Shown: positions 51,552 to 61,372 of the stretch, in pieces | How positions within the stretch are numbered: position 1 is the first letter of the stretch | Layout: every line of letters begins with the position of its first letter | Source of the DNA: Paracyclopina nana | Taxonomy: Eukaryota; Arthropoda; Copepoda; Cyclopoida; Cyclopettidae | NCBI GenBank assembly: GCA_019096065.1 | Contig: JAGUCH010000007.1 | Coordinates: 1,510,501-1,574,500 of the forward strand | Length of the DNA: 64,000 nt | Reading direction: 5' to 3' | Program-made: the position numbers and the translations under genes | The notes under the pieces: model-generated | The model's input: only the letters and a program-made list of their open reading frames with translations | Database searches by the model: none | Told to the model about the DNA's origin: nothing

Positions 51552-54500
51552 ATGTCTTCCGGATCTTCAAGAAGGTAACTTTTCCTGCTATTTCACACCT
51601 GACCCAATTTTAACCCTGTTGCTAAGCGACTTTTTGCTTCTTAAGAAAGTTCGATAACACATGAGATTTCTGCTTCTAAAAAAAGCAAGGTCCTAATTAT
51701 CATTTTCTCCTTTTTCATGCAACTAATTGTTGAACTCTTTTTTACTCTAGTCTTTTAAATTCACGATTCTGAAATTATTTCCTGTTATATTTTTAAAAAA
51801 GTTTGAAAAAGTTTTCTTAAGGTTTTAAAGGTAGTTCTGCTAATTATCAGGCAACAAATTTTCAGTGACTTCTTATAAACCAGGCTAAGCTTTTATTTTG
51901 TTCTAATTGGCACCAATTTCTGACATAATATCTGTCTGCCAAGGAATGCAATATGATACAGTTTATAGTAATACTTCACATGAATTTATTATGGATCCTT
52001 GAACTATTTCCCAAAATGCACCGATGTTTTGTCGCGTTGAAAAGTCTCCATAGTGACACTAAACTATTTAACCATAAACATCCTGCTCATTTCAATATTT
52101 GCTTACTTCCTAATGTCTACACAAATTTAAAATTCATTGATGTATATTTAATACTAGAAAAGCCTTCTCAAGCTGAACTTTATTGAACTCTGCAAAAATA
52201 GATTTCTACATTGCTATTTCAAAATAGCATGAGAAAATGGCATTAAGATGTGAAACTCACTGCACCCTATATTACCTATATTTAAACAGTAAAGAAAACT
52301 TAACTAAGATAAATAAAACAAGATAAATCTGCTTATTAACTCTCCACCTTTTGAAGTGCTTAATTTACCTTAACTGACATGACAGGAGCAGCAGCAGTTG
52401 CAGGATATTTAAGAGTGAGCGGAAATCCTCTTCCGTTGTTTTTGGCTCCGCCCTTCGATCATTACACAGATTTCAGTTAGTAGTTGTAGGTACACTTGAG
52501 CAGCTTCACCATGGATTTTGCATGGCTGGAAAGTCCAAGCGTTCATAAAAGGCATCTTTTGTGTCATTTGCCCAAGTGTACTTCGGGCAGCGCCATTTCC
52601 CCGCCCAAATCAATCACCAATTCGTTGCCTAGCAAAGGTTTCCAATTAAAAATGACCACTTGTGGCAACAAGGAAAATTGCAGGCCAATCACGACAAGCA
52701 GCAGCCTGAAAATGCCCAATTTAAGGCCAAATAAATCGAGGCCGAATCCTAGGCCTAGATCAAGGCTGTTGGGTGAATCGGACTGCATGACAGCTAAAAG
52801 CAACAGTTTACCTCGGAGTCGGTTAGTTAAACAAAAATCAACATGTTACGTAATCACTGCTGACACCCACGTGCTTTTTTTTACACCTGCTTTTTGGTTG
52901 CGCGCGCGTGCTGCGTTCTTCATTTAATCTTCATCTTCTTGCTCTTTTGTGGGCTGACCTTGAACTTATTGGTATTTTTCGTGATTTTGCAGATGGTTTC
53001 ATCCCAATATTCATGGCATTGAGGCCGAACATGTGCTTTTGCACCGAGGCGTGGATGGCAGCTTTTTAGCCCGACCCTCGAAGACAAATCCTGGTGATTT
53101 CACTCTTTCAGTGAGGTAAAAGATTCATTTATGCAAATTAATTAGTTGCACACGTGTATCGATATGTATTTTGCATAGGCGCAATGGCCAAATTACTCAC
53201 ATCAAAATCCAAAACACTGGAGACTTTTACGACTTGTACGGTGGCGAAAAGTTTGCCACTTTGTCCGAGTTGGTCCAATTCTACATGGAAAATCAGGGCC
53301 AATTGCGAGAGAAGAACGGGGAAGTGATCGAGCTTAGATTTCCTTTGAATTGCGCTGACCCAACCACAGAACGGTGGTTTCACGGTCACCTCACGGGTAA
53401 AGAGGCTGAAAAGTTGCTGAACAAGGGCAAAAATGGAAGTTTCCTCGTGAGAGAGTCTCAGTCCAAGCCAGGAGATTACGTACTCAGCGTACGAAATGAC
53501 GACAGGGTCACGCATGTCATGATTCGATGCAGGGATGCCAAATTCGACATTGGGGAAAAGGGTGACAGGTGAGCATTTCTATCCAAATGGCAACAATTGA
53601 ACAAAGTGTGGAATCAGCCTTACTGGATTGATGATGACCTTCTCAACAACTTTGGCCAGACTCAATTGATATGCTGGCTGTGCAGTTGTAAAGGTCAACG
53701 TTGGCTCTTCGAAGGCCATTTTGTATTACGTTGATGTGACAACGTCTGACATTTCGTATGCCTCATTAGCCTTAGTAACAGCATTAGTAGTGGACCAGGA
53801 AATTATTGTCTCTGTTTCAGGTTCGATACCCTCACCGAGCTGATAGAGCATTACAAGAAAAATCCGATGGTCGAAACGACAGGAAATGTCATACACCTCA
53901 AGCAGCCTTTTAACAACACTCGCATCAATGCCTCAGACATTGGCAGAAGAGTGCAAGAGCTCCAGAAGGAGTATGCCACATTGGCCAGCTTGAACCAGTC
54001 GGCATCCAACATGGCAGCTCCGTCAAATGGCAACAATGGAGCCATGTGTGACATCAGCCTTTCCGGATCAACGATGACCTTGTCTTCAACCTTGACCAGC
54101 CTCAGCTCATCTGCTACGGCTGCAGCTGGACAGGTCAAGGCTGGCTTTTGGGAGGAGTTTGAGTCGCTGCAGCAGCAAGAGTGCAAGCATCTGTATTCGA
54201 GGAAGGAAGGCCAAAGGCCAGACAACAGGGCCAAAAATCGCTACAAGAACATCTTGCCATGTGAGTCATGGTGAAACATATCAAAAATGCATCTTATTAT
54301 TGGTTGATTTTTTTTCACAGTTGACCACACTCGTGTCATTCTGCAAGATGTTGAGGCTGGAAACACCGACTACATCAATGCCAACCGAATTGTGCCCGAC
54401 GAGGATCATTTAGCATTGATCACAAAAAAGGAATATATTGCAACTCAGGGTTGCATGCCCAACACAAAGGCAGACTTTTGGCAAATGGTGTGGCAAGAGA

Positions 54501-55574
54501 AGACACGTGTCATTGTCATGACAACAAAGGAGTACGAGAGGGGCAAGCCCAAGTGTGTAAAATATTGGCCAGATCTCGAAGGCTGCGAAACCTTTGGCCC
54601 GTTTCAAGTGAAGAACGTCAACGAGGAAGCCCTGCATGATTATACATTACGAGAGTTTGTGTTGACGAAAAGCCACCAAAAAGAGGAGAGGAAGATTTAC
54701 CACTATCATTTCCAGGTAATTTTACAGCTTGTCGCACTTGCTCAGCGTCCATGTGCGGCCTTATTATTTAAATGTGCAATGCACGTTTCATGCTCACCAA
54801 AATTCTTTTGTTTCAGGCCTGGCCGGATCATGGTGTCCCTGGAGATCCTGGATGCGTACTCAACTTCTTGCATGATGTCAACTCGATGCAAGAGAGCCTT
54901 GAGCCCAATCCTGGTCCAATCGTGGTCCACTGCTCCGCTGGCATCGGCCGCACTGGAACCTTCATTGTCATTGACATGATCATTGATCAGATCAAGCGAC
55001 ACGGCCTCGACTGTGAGATTGACATTCAGCGTACGATCCAGATGGTTCGTAGTCAGAGATCGGGAATGGTGCAAACTGAGGCCCAGTACAAATTTGTGTA
55101 CATGGCAGTCCAGCATTACATCGAAACCATCAGGCATCGCATGGAGGCTGAGCAAGTATGACAAGCCTCGATATTGTTTTCCGCTGTTTTTAATTTCTCG
55201 TTCCCTATTTAAGAAAAGCACTCGCGAGTACACAAATATCAAATACACAAATGAGGCCATTGGAGGTGCTGATGCCTTGAAGCCAATTCTACCAGTGACC
55301 CCTGGAGCCAAGCAGATTTGCTCGGCAACTTTGCCAGCTAGGAGGTCCCCAGCAATGCCCAGGTTACTCCTTGACTTTTAGTTCAGCTATGAAAGATCGT
55401 AACTTAGTCATTTACATATATAGGCCTCCTGATGAGATTCCACGTCAGATATTCGCAACAATGCAACGAGAAAGTGGCTCAAGCAATGGCAGCAGCATGA
55501 GCACCCAGTTCAACTTGAACATTGGCCCACCGCCCTCATGTGCCCCACCGACACCCCCGAAGAAGACACTGTAA
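51552..55574 (+). CDS. csw: Tyrosine-protein phosphatase corkscrew / SHP2 (non-receptor type 11)
   Basis: An SH2-SH2-PTP phosphatase that works downstream of receptor tyrosine kinases to promote Ras/MAPK signalling. Exons: 51552-51574, 52993-53115, 53179-53568, 53821-54260, 54321-54715, 54817-55155, 55214-55362, 55424-55574; 2010 nt, 669 aa, all phases consistent. The N-SH2 begins [19 protein letters not shown]. The C-SH2 begins [17 protein letters not shown] and has [18 protein letters not shown]. The PTP domain has the KNRYKNILP entry, YINAN, the WPDHG loop, the P-loop [10 protein letters not shown] (Cys about 496) and the Q-loop QTEAQ. The C-tail keeps a REYTNIKYT site equivalent to vertebrate Tyr542 and ends in a proline-rich [14 protein letters not shown] Ser/Ala/Thr-rich insert of about 50 residues separates the C-SH2 from the PTP. 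The large PTP insert of fly Csw is absent. An ATTAAA signal lies at 55765. Confidence 0.96.
51575..52992. other. First intron of csw (long form)
   Basis: Apart from the alternative first exon at 52511, nothing coding is seen. AT-rich sequence fills 51575-52380. A more GC-rich stretch just before 52511 (GGCTCCGCCC near 52444) may be the second promoter. Confidence 0.5.
52511..52821 (+). CDS. csw: Alternative first exon of csw with a 103-residue N-terminal extension
   Basis: The ATG in TTCACCATGG opens [20 protein letters not shown] and runs to NSLPRSR at AGTCG|GTTAGT. It leaves phase 2, which fits the acceptor at 52993 exactly as the short exon at 51552 does, so both can precede the first SH2 domain. 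The product would be 765 aa. The extension is Lys/Arg/Pro/Ser-rich and probably disordered. It contains NKENC (a KEN sequence at residues 54-56) and several RxxL-like and PRPRSR stretches. I know of no such extension in SHP2 of other animals, but I could not search. Confidence 0.65.
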
Positions 55575-55829
55575 AAGCCAAGGCCAAACTACTACTACTA
55601 CTACTAAGAAGCGTTACATCCTGCATTTTTCCTGTGTTGGCAACAAGAATTTCATTTGATGACTATTTTCAGTAGCTTACTTAGTTCATCGTTAAAAGCC
55701 TAAGTATGTAACTATGTATGCTGCAAGTGTGATGAAATACAGGAATTCAACTATGAAGATGATGATTAAAACTGGGTATAAACTGGTTCTTTATTGTCAG
55801 TAATTGTTGCAAGGTATTATTAGTTACTA
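55575..55829. terminator. Overlapping convergent 3' ends of csw and LRRFIP
   Basis: The csw polyadenylation signal ATTAAA is at 55765-55770 on the plus strand. The minus-strand gene has AATAAA at 55790-55795 (TTTATT on plus). Cleavage 10-30 bp beyond each would make the two transcripts overlap tail to tail. An ACTACTACTACTACTA tract follows the csw stop. Confidence 0.6.
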
Positions 55830-58800
55830 CTACAAGTCTTTGAGAAGGTTTGATTTGGCCGTTTTGAGTTTGCCTAAGCGAGTCTCCAGGTGTTTGTTGG
55901 CTGTTTCCAGCTCCTCAATCCGACTCATGGCTTCTCGATTCTGAAACAACGATGAAATGAGAAATCGACATTTTTTAGCTATGCCATAATAGCAAATAAC
56001 ATTTCAATCCATCCGATTCGAGTTCAGTCTTCCTGAATCCAAACATTTTAAGCAAGATTTCTTTACCTCTCGTTGAAGCTTCCTTCGATCAGTTTTGAGC
56101 TCTTCTTCTGACCTTTCGGCTGTCTCGGCCGCAGTCTGGAATCGGATCACTTGACTCTCCAACCTGGCCACCTATTGAGAAGTAATACTTTAGGCTTAGA
56201 GTACTTTGATATTTTTAATAATCATCAATTACTGTGGTCTGAAGGGTGATGATGTCCTGCTCGGACTTTTGCAGCTTGAACTTGTAGTCATCGACCACCT
56301 TTTTCGTCTCCCAATCCGCCTCTTCCGGACTGGTCCTCTCGACCCTTTGGCTTTGATTCTTTTCCTCCTCCAGATCCAATTTCAGCCTGTGCCAAATCTG
56401 ATTCAGTTTCTGTACTTTTTAATGGTGATTGAATTGAAGTACCTGCGAACCGTGTCCATGAGGTCATCCCTCTGGTCAGCCAACCGCTTGATCCGGACGT
56501 CCAGAGGCCCGGACCCAAGGCCAGACAAAATAGTGGCCGTCTCGTTGGACACGATGGCTCTGGTCCTCTTCTCCTGGACCTCGGCGTCTTCCTCTTGCTC
56601 CTCTTCCTCATTGCCAACGAGTATCATGCCTCTTTCTGCCACCAATCTGGCCTGCTCGTCCAGTTGCATTTGGAGGAGTTGTACTGCTCGCTGCGTCTCC
56701 GCGTGGCTCCGCTTCAGCAGCTCCAATTCGCGAGACTTTTCACGAAGCTCTTTGGCCACCAAAGTGCTCTGCTCTTCGCACTCCTCCAATTGGTCCTTGA
56801 GGAGCTCCACCTGATATGTAAGCGCACTTTTCTCATTGTCCAAGCATGCATTGGCAATCATGGCCTTGCGGAATTTCTCTTCCATTTCCTTCAGCTCATT
56901 CTGGAAAACGTTGCATTGTCAAGCTTTGAATTATATTTAATCCATGTCATTTTACCTTCAGGTCACGTAGGTTGGGATTTGATCCTTCTTCGGAGGAGTC
57001 CACTGAACTTCGCCTCGATGAGTAACTTTGCTGTTCTCTTTGCTGTCGTCGAAGATCCTCGTGGAGTTGAGCACCATCTAAATAAAAAATTGATGTTATT
57101 ATTTTTTAGTGTCAAATGAGAGTAGGTCAAATTGGGCAAACAATAATAATTGCCTTGCAAGAAGAAATCAGCCCCTATGTCCATATAGCCAAACTTTTTG
57201 GAAAAAACCACAAGTGCTTCATCCAGACTCATCTCTTTTTTGGCAGGCTCATCATAGTCATCATCATCGTAGTCATCATCATCATCCAGTTTCTTGTCCT
57301 CTGAGATTCCAGAGTCTGATTTGGCCAAATTTGCCTCTGGACTTGTCAAGCCCATTATCTCTGGTTTTTCCGAAGGTTTGAAGATTTGAGAAAGTGCAAC
57401 CGGATTGTTCACCACTTGTTTACACTGATTTTCAGCTAAATTTGCGCCATTGGAATGTGATTCTGGAGCAGTCAAATCCTCAGTTTCTTCATCTGGATTG
57501 GACACTGAGCTCAAAGATGTAATTGACAATTTAGCTTGGCAGTCATCTTCTTCAATTGGAGTTTTCACTGTTTCTATGCTGGAATGTGATTCAATCACAA
57601 TTTTCGGTTGGTGATCCAAAGTTAATCCAGAGGATCGATCACGAGGATTTCTGATGTTAGTTTCATCAACAGTCGAGTGCGAAGCTACTGAATTAGATTA
57701 GCCTTATCTTTTGTGACTTTGAGGCTGGAATTTCCAACTGAACTTTTTCACATAAAAATCTTTAAAGCTTTGAAAAAATCAGCTGATTTTTAAAGGCCAA
57801 TTTATGATGGACATAAAAATAGCTGCGAAATTTGAGCTCCTGTTGAAACATTCCAGTATTGAAGCATGTTTCCATAGTTGCTTTTCATTATCATAATTGT
57901 TGCCTTATCTCTCCAAATGAACAGGAAATATTGCACTAGTATTTTGCATTGATAAATGGAAAAATCCTAGATGTGAAATTTGAAGTCAAATCAGAGGGGC
58001 GAAAATTCCCATGAATTTCAACACGTGAGTGACAGAAGCTGCAATTTGACAAAACGGTACTTATCGAAACTCAAAAAAAAATGCTAATAAAATGTGAAAC
58101 TCGACTGTTGATGCCAACCTTTTAGTTTTGAGCTGAGCTTTAAGAAAACACAGTAAATCTGGATCTTCCAAAGACTCGAATTCTTCAATTAAGGCAGTTT
58201 CAAAGGCTGCTGAAATTGACGGCCTTTGATCAAATGTTCCAACTGAAGGTGGTGGAGGTGGAGGTGGTGGAGGTGGAATCACAGGTTTTTCAGCTTCATT
58301 TGTGTCACTTGAGCAATGATCATTTTCACAGGATCTTGCCTCACTCGCAGCTCGGCTTTGACTAGAAATTTGTTGTGAACTTGGAGAAACTTCCTCTGCA
58401 CAAGAGGAAATGTCAGTTACAACAAAAGAATGCCTTGTCGTAACAATTTCCAAGTTATCTGCATTACATTGTTGCGAATCATCTTGATCATCTACTTGAG
58501 TTTCAATTTGAGGCTGTTTGACTAGAGGCTCCATGATTTGAGGCTGAGGACCGAGAGGCTTTTCAATTAGAGGTTCTTCAATTTGAGGTGCCTCAATTTG
58601 AAATTCTTCAATTTGAGGTTCCTCAACTTGAGGCTCTTCAACTTTAATTTGAGGCTCCTTAATTTGACAGTCATTAAGTTGAGACTCAATAATTTGAAGC
58701 TTTTCGGCTTGAAGCTCTTTTATTAGAGTCGGTTCAGTTTGAAGCATATCAGCTCGTTCAGTAGCTTGAGGCACTTCCATTGGATGCTCGTTGTGAAGTT

Positions 58801-60051
58801 TAGAATTTTGAGCAGCTTCGTGTTTATCACCCAAACCATCATTATCCCATGATCTTGCCTCATCTTGGGAAAGACTTGCTCTAGAAGTTTGATGCAAATC
58901 TGGAGAAATTTCCTCTGCACAAGAGCAAGCATCAGTGAAAACCATTGAGCTCCTCGCCGTTACAAATCCTTCAGAGTCCTCAGGAACTTTTAGATTGTCA
59001 TCGATGCACCTCTTAGTACGTTTACCATCATTCTCTCTATCCTTTCTAGATTTGACATCAGTTTTTATGGATTCAGTGGCCAGCGTTGAAGTCTCCAAAG
59101 TTCCTTCGGGGCCATTCAAAATAGTTTTGCTTTCACTGAGTTTATCAAAGTGTTCTAAAGTTTGGCAGGTGTGGTCAAAGCCTTTCAAGTCCTTAGGTAT
59201 AATATTGGAAACACAAGAGTTTTTAGCTACTCTGCATTCATCAGCATAGTTTAAGGTTTCTTGGAAAACTCTATCATTTTTTGTAATCTTGATGCTTTCG
59301 CAAGATCCTTCACAATCTTTAGAAGTTGTTCGACATTCCTCAAGGACTTTGCAATCTGTCAAAGTCTTCTTTGCATCACTGAAGTCTTTGAGGGCTTTAG
59401 AAGTATTAGAGTCAGATCTGGATTTCAAAGTTTCATGGAATCCTGTAGAGTCATTTGCAATCAGTTTGCTTTCATCAAATTCTTTGCACATCTTTCGACA
59501 TTCCCCAGAGCTGTCCTTTACATTTTTCTTGGTATCACTGAACCCTTTGCTTTTTCTGCCTTCCTCAAGAGATGTTCTTGAGTCCAGAGTTTGTCTCAAG
59601 CCTTTGGACTCATTCGAAATCTTTTCGCTTTCACTGAGGTCTTCGCAGTCTTTTGCAGTTCTTCGACATTCCTCAAAGCCTTCGCTGTCCTTCGCAGTCT
59701 TCTCAATTTCACTTGGAATGTCTGGCTCTTTCCTGTTGCTGCTGCTGCTATTGCCCACAAAGAAGTTCAAGATGGACTTTCCAAAGTCCCCCAATTTGGC
59801 AGCTGCCATTTGTGTGCTCAGGTCTTGTTCGCTAGATGACTTTTTCGTGGCTTTTCTTCGCTTACTTTTTGAGGCATGATTTCGCTTTCGAGGCATGACA
59901 ACAATGAACTTGACTGGACACTTGCCAAGGTATCTGCTTGCCAAAAACGCTTATGGATACTTTTCTTACCTGGATAGTTATTTTCCTCCTGCTTTTTATC
60001 AATCTCCCTCATCCGAACATTTCTTGACCGGGCTTGCCTTGTCATTTTCAT
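55830..60051 (-). CDS. Lrrfip: LRRFIP1/2-type coiled-coil protein (leucine-rich repeat flightless-interacting)
   Basis: Known family members bind Flightless-I and take part in actin, Wnt and innate-immune signalling. Exons on the minus strand: 60051-59970, 59913-58119, 57650-57154, 57077-56956, 56900-56443, 56386-56233, 56171-56067, 55940-55830; 3324 nt, 1107 aa, with phases consistent. The first exon ([20 protein letters not shown]) matches the family's N-terminal AARAEARDIRMREL motif. The last five exons encode the long coiled coil ([57 protein letters not shown]). The start at 60051 gives MKMTRQ. The junction of exons 5 and 6 uses a 56-bp intron whose acceptor was fixed by alignment to the family. 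The donor at 57153 reads GC instead of GT. AATAAA lies 35 bp past the stop. Confidence 0.85.
57154..57650 (-). CDS. Lrrfip: LRRFIP exon 3, acidic, with a probable GC-AG intron
   Basis: It encodes an acidic disordered segment with [20 protein letters not shown] and ends [20 protein letters not shown] before CAAG|GCAATT. The GC donor keeps phase 1 with the next exon ([16 protein letters not shown]). No GT donor nearby preserves the frame well. The acceptor at 57651 is the one that fits the phase of the upstream exon; a second acceptor at 57685 would shift it. Confidence 0.6.
57651..58118. other. LRRFIP intron 2
   Basis: AT-rich, with no additional exon supported. Confidence 0.5.
58119..59913 (-). 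CDS. Lrrfip: Giant low-complexity exon of LRRFIP (about 598 residues)
   Basis: A single exon carries three kinds of internal repeat. The N-terminal half has degenerate units around [18 protein letters not shown] and [13 protein letters not shown]. The middle has a duplicated segment of about 45 residues with TD-x-x-SCAEE(I/V)SP. Then comes an array of [17 protein letters not shown] type. It ends with ten prolines before [19 protein letters not shown] and [19 protein letters not shown]. The beginning is basic ([18 protein letters not shown]), a likely nuclear signal. The acceptor at 59914 was chosen by phase; an own ATG (MPRKRNHAS) at 59896 could also start an alternative transcript. Confidence 0.75.
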
Positions 60052-60297
60052 GACATTATTTGGGCTAAAAATGTTGTCAAATGGAACAGCCAGATTGGCT
60101 TTTCTAAGGTTTACTACTCTCAACAAATACAACACCCCGGCAGCTGGCCCAACTTGAGGGGAAAAGCGTTACCAGACTGTCTTCTTCATTAAAGGCCGTA
60201 TGGTGCCTAAAAATGCCACTTACGCGTTAATTAGTATAAAAGTATCTGGTAACACTGTGTGAAAGTCTGACTGAAAATTTCGCGCGAAAATTCAAAA

Positions 60298-60365
60298 ATG
60301 TTAAAAAGTGTAAATGACTCAGGTGTGCGATTCATGAGTAAAAAACAGAGTAGAGATGATTCATG
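60298..60365 (+). CDS. Possible short first exon of an unidentified divergent transcript
   Basis: ATG, 22 codons and a GTAAGT donor sit 247 bp from the LRRFIP start on the opposite strand. The next acceptor I can see (61180) would end the frame after about 15 codons, giving a microprotein of roughly 37 residues. It may be a divergent non-coding RNA instead. Confidence 0.25.
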
Positions 60366-61338
60366 GTAAGTTTGCGATGTGTAATGGATAATTTTTAAGT
60401 CAACTTTGCTTCGTAGTGAATTATTAGCGATATGTTACAAGTGGAAATACGTTATTTATGCTGTGAATGCGTTTGTTTCTGTGTTCTACGCAAAATTAAA
60501 GTTAGTGAAGCCTAGTGAAGCCTAGTGAAGCCTGCCGATTTTCCAATTGTTGTTTACATATTAACAGAGAAAAGTCTAAAGTAAAAGATAATTAGCGCTT
60601 TAATTGTAAATTACACAATAAATGCTGAAATATAATTATAAGCTAAACAGTCTTAAGTTTGGGCATCCAAATTCTCAATAACGTCATTGGCTGGTTTATC
60701 TCATTTTTGAGCATGAATTTATACTAAAAGACAATATTCAAAATATCTAACTTTCATTAGTTACTTACTTTATGCATCAAGTGGAAAAATCTAGAAAATT
60801 GATTACTCTTATTGAAAATAACTTTTTTCTACATATACACAATGAAGTACAGATATCAGCTAATTGTACTCCATGATATACCCGCACTTTGACATAAAAT
60901 GTATGTTTGCACAATTTGCAAAAAATATAGGTAAATATAGGGATAAATGGCGCATTTTAAAAGGATAGCATTCACATAATTTTCAATAATCACAGATACA
61001 AACCCTTTGTCATGGTGGCTATTTAGGGGTAGCCCCTCAAGATGGTCCATAAGATTTTTCAAAAAGCTATCAGTGCCACTAGAGTGTTTATGGAATATTA
61101 TGCGAATGCTTTCCTTAAAAACTTTTAAATAAAAAAAAATAACCAAGTCATATTACATTTTAAATAAGCTTAAAATATAGCAATGTTCTTAAGTGTACAT
61201 CAGATGAAGCCATGTTCAAACAGTAAAACAAAGAGATTTTTTGCTGAATCTAAAAAATTGGACATGAAGCAACTGTTTGTTAGCAAATATTTTCAGCAAA
61301 AAAAATTGTCCCCATTAGAAATAGATAAGTGTCCTTGC

Positions 61339-61345
61339 TATAAAA
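61339..61345 (+). promoter_or_regulatory. TATA box of the tail-fibre-like gene
   Basis: TATAAAA within GCTATAAAAGC lies 34 bp before the start codon, so the 5' UTR would be only a few bases long. Clear TATA boxes are typical of strongly regulated, tissue-specific secreted-protein genes. Confidence 0.6.
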
Positions 61346-61372
61346 GCTTGATCCCTTTTCCTTGTCTTCAAA

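Larger units (their letters stand above)
60052..61372. other. Divergent promoter region and intergenic DNA
   Basis: 247 bp separate the LRRFIP start from a plus-strand ATG at 60298, whose short exon (60298-60365, MLKSVNDSGVRFMSKKQSRD) ends at a good GTAAGT donor. This looks like a divergent promoter, but I cannot follow the plus transcript to a convincing protein. A 10-bp unit GTGAAGCCTA is repeated three times near 60508-60535. The open frame at 61183-61446 is not assigned. Confidence 0.4.

Noticed and set aside
56206..56814. 202-codon plus-strand frame
   Set aside because: It is antisense to the LRRFIP coiled-coil exons, whose frame matches the family.
58935..59879. Several plus-strand frames of 80-196 codons
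   Set aside because: They are antisense shadows of the giant LRRFIP exon and are Leu/Ser/Phe-rich, as expected of reversed Glu/Lys/Ser codons.
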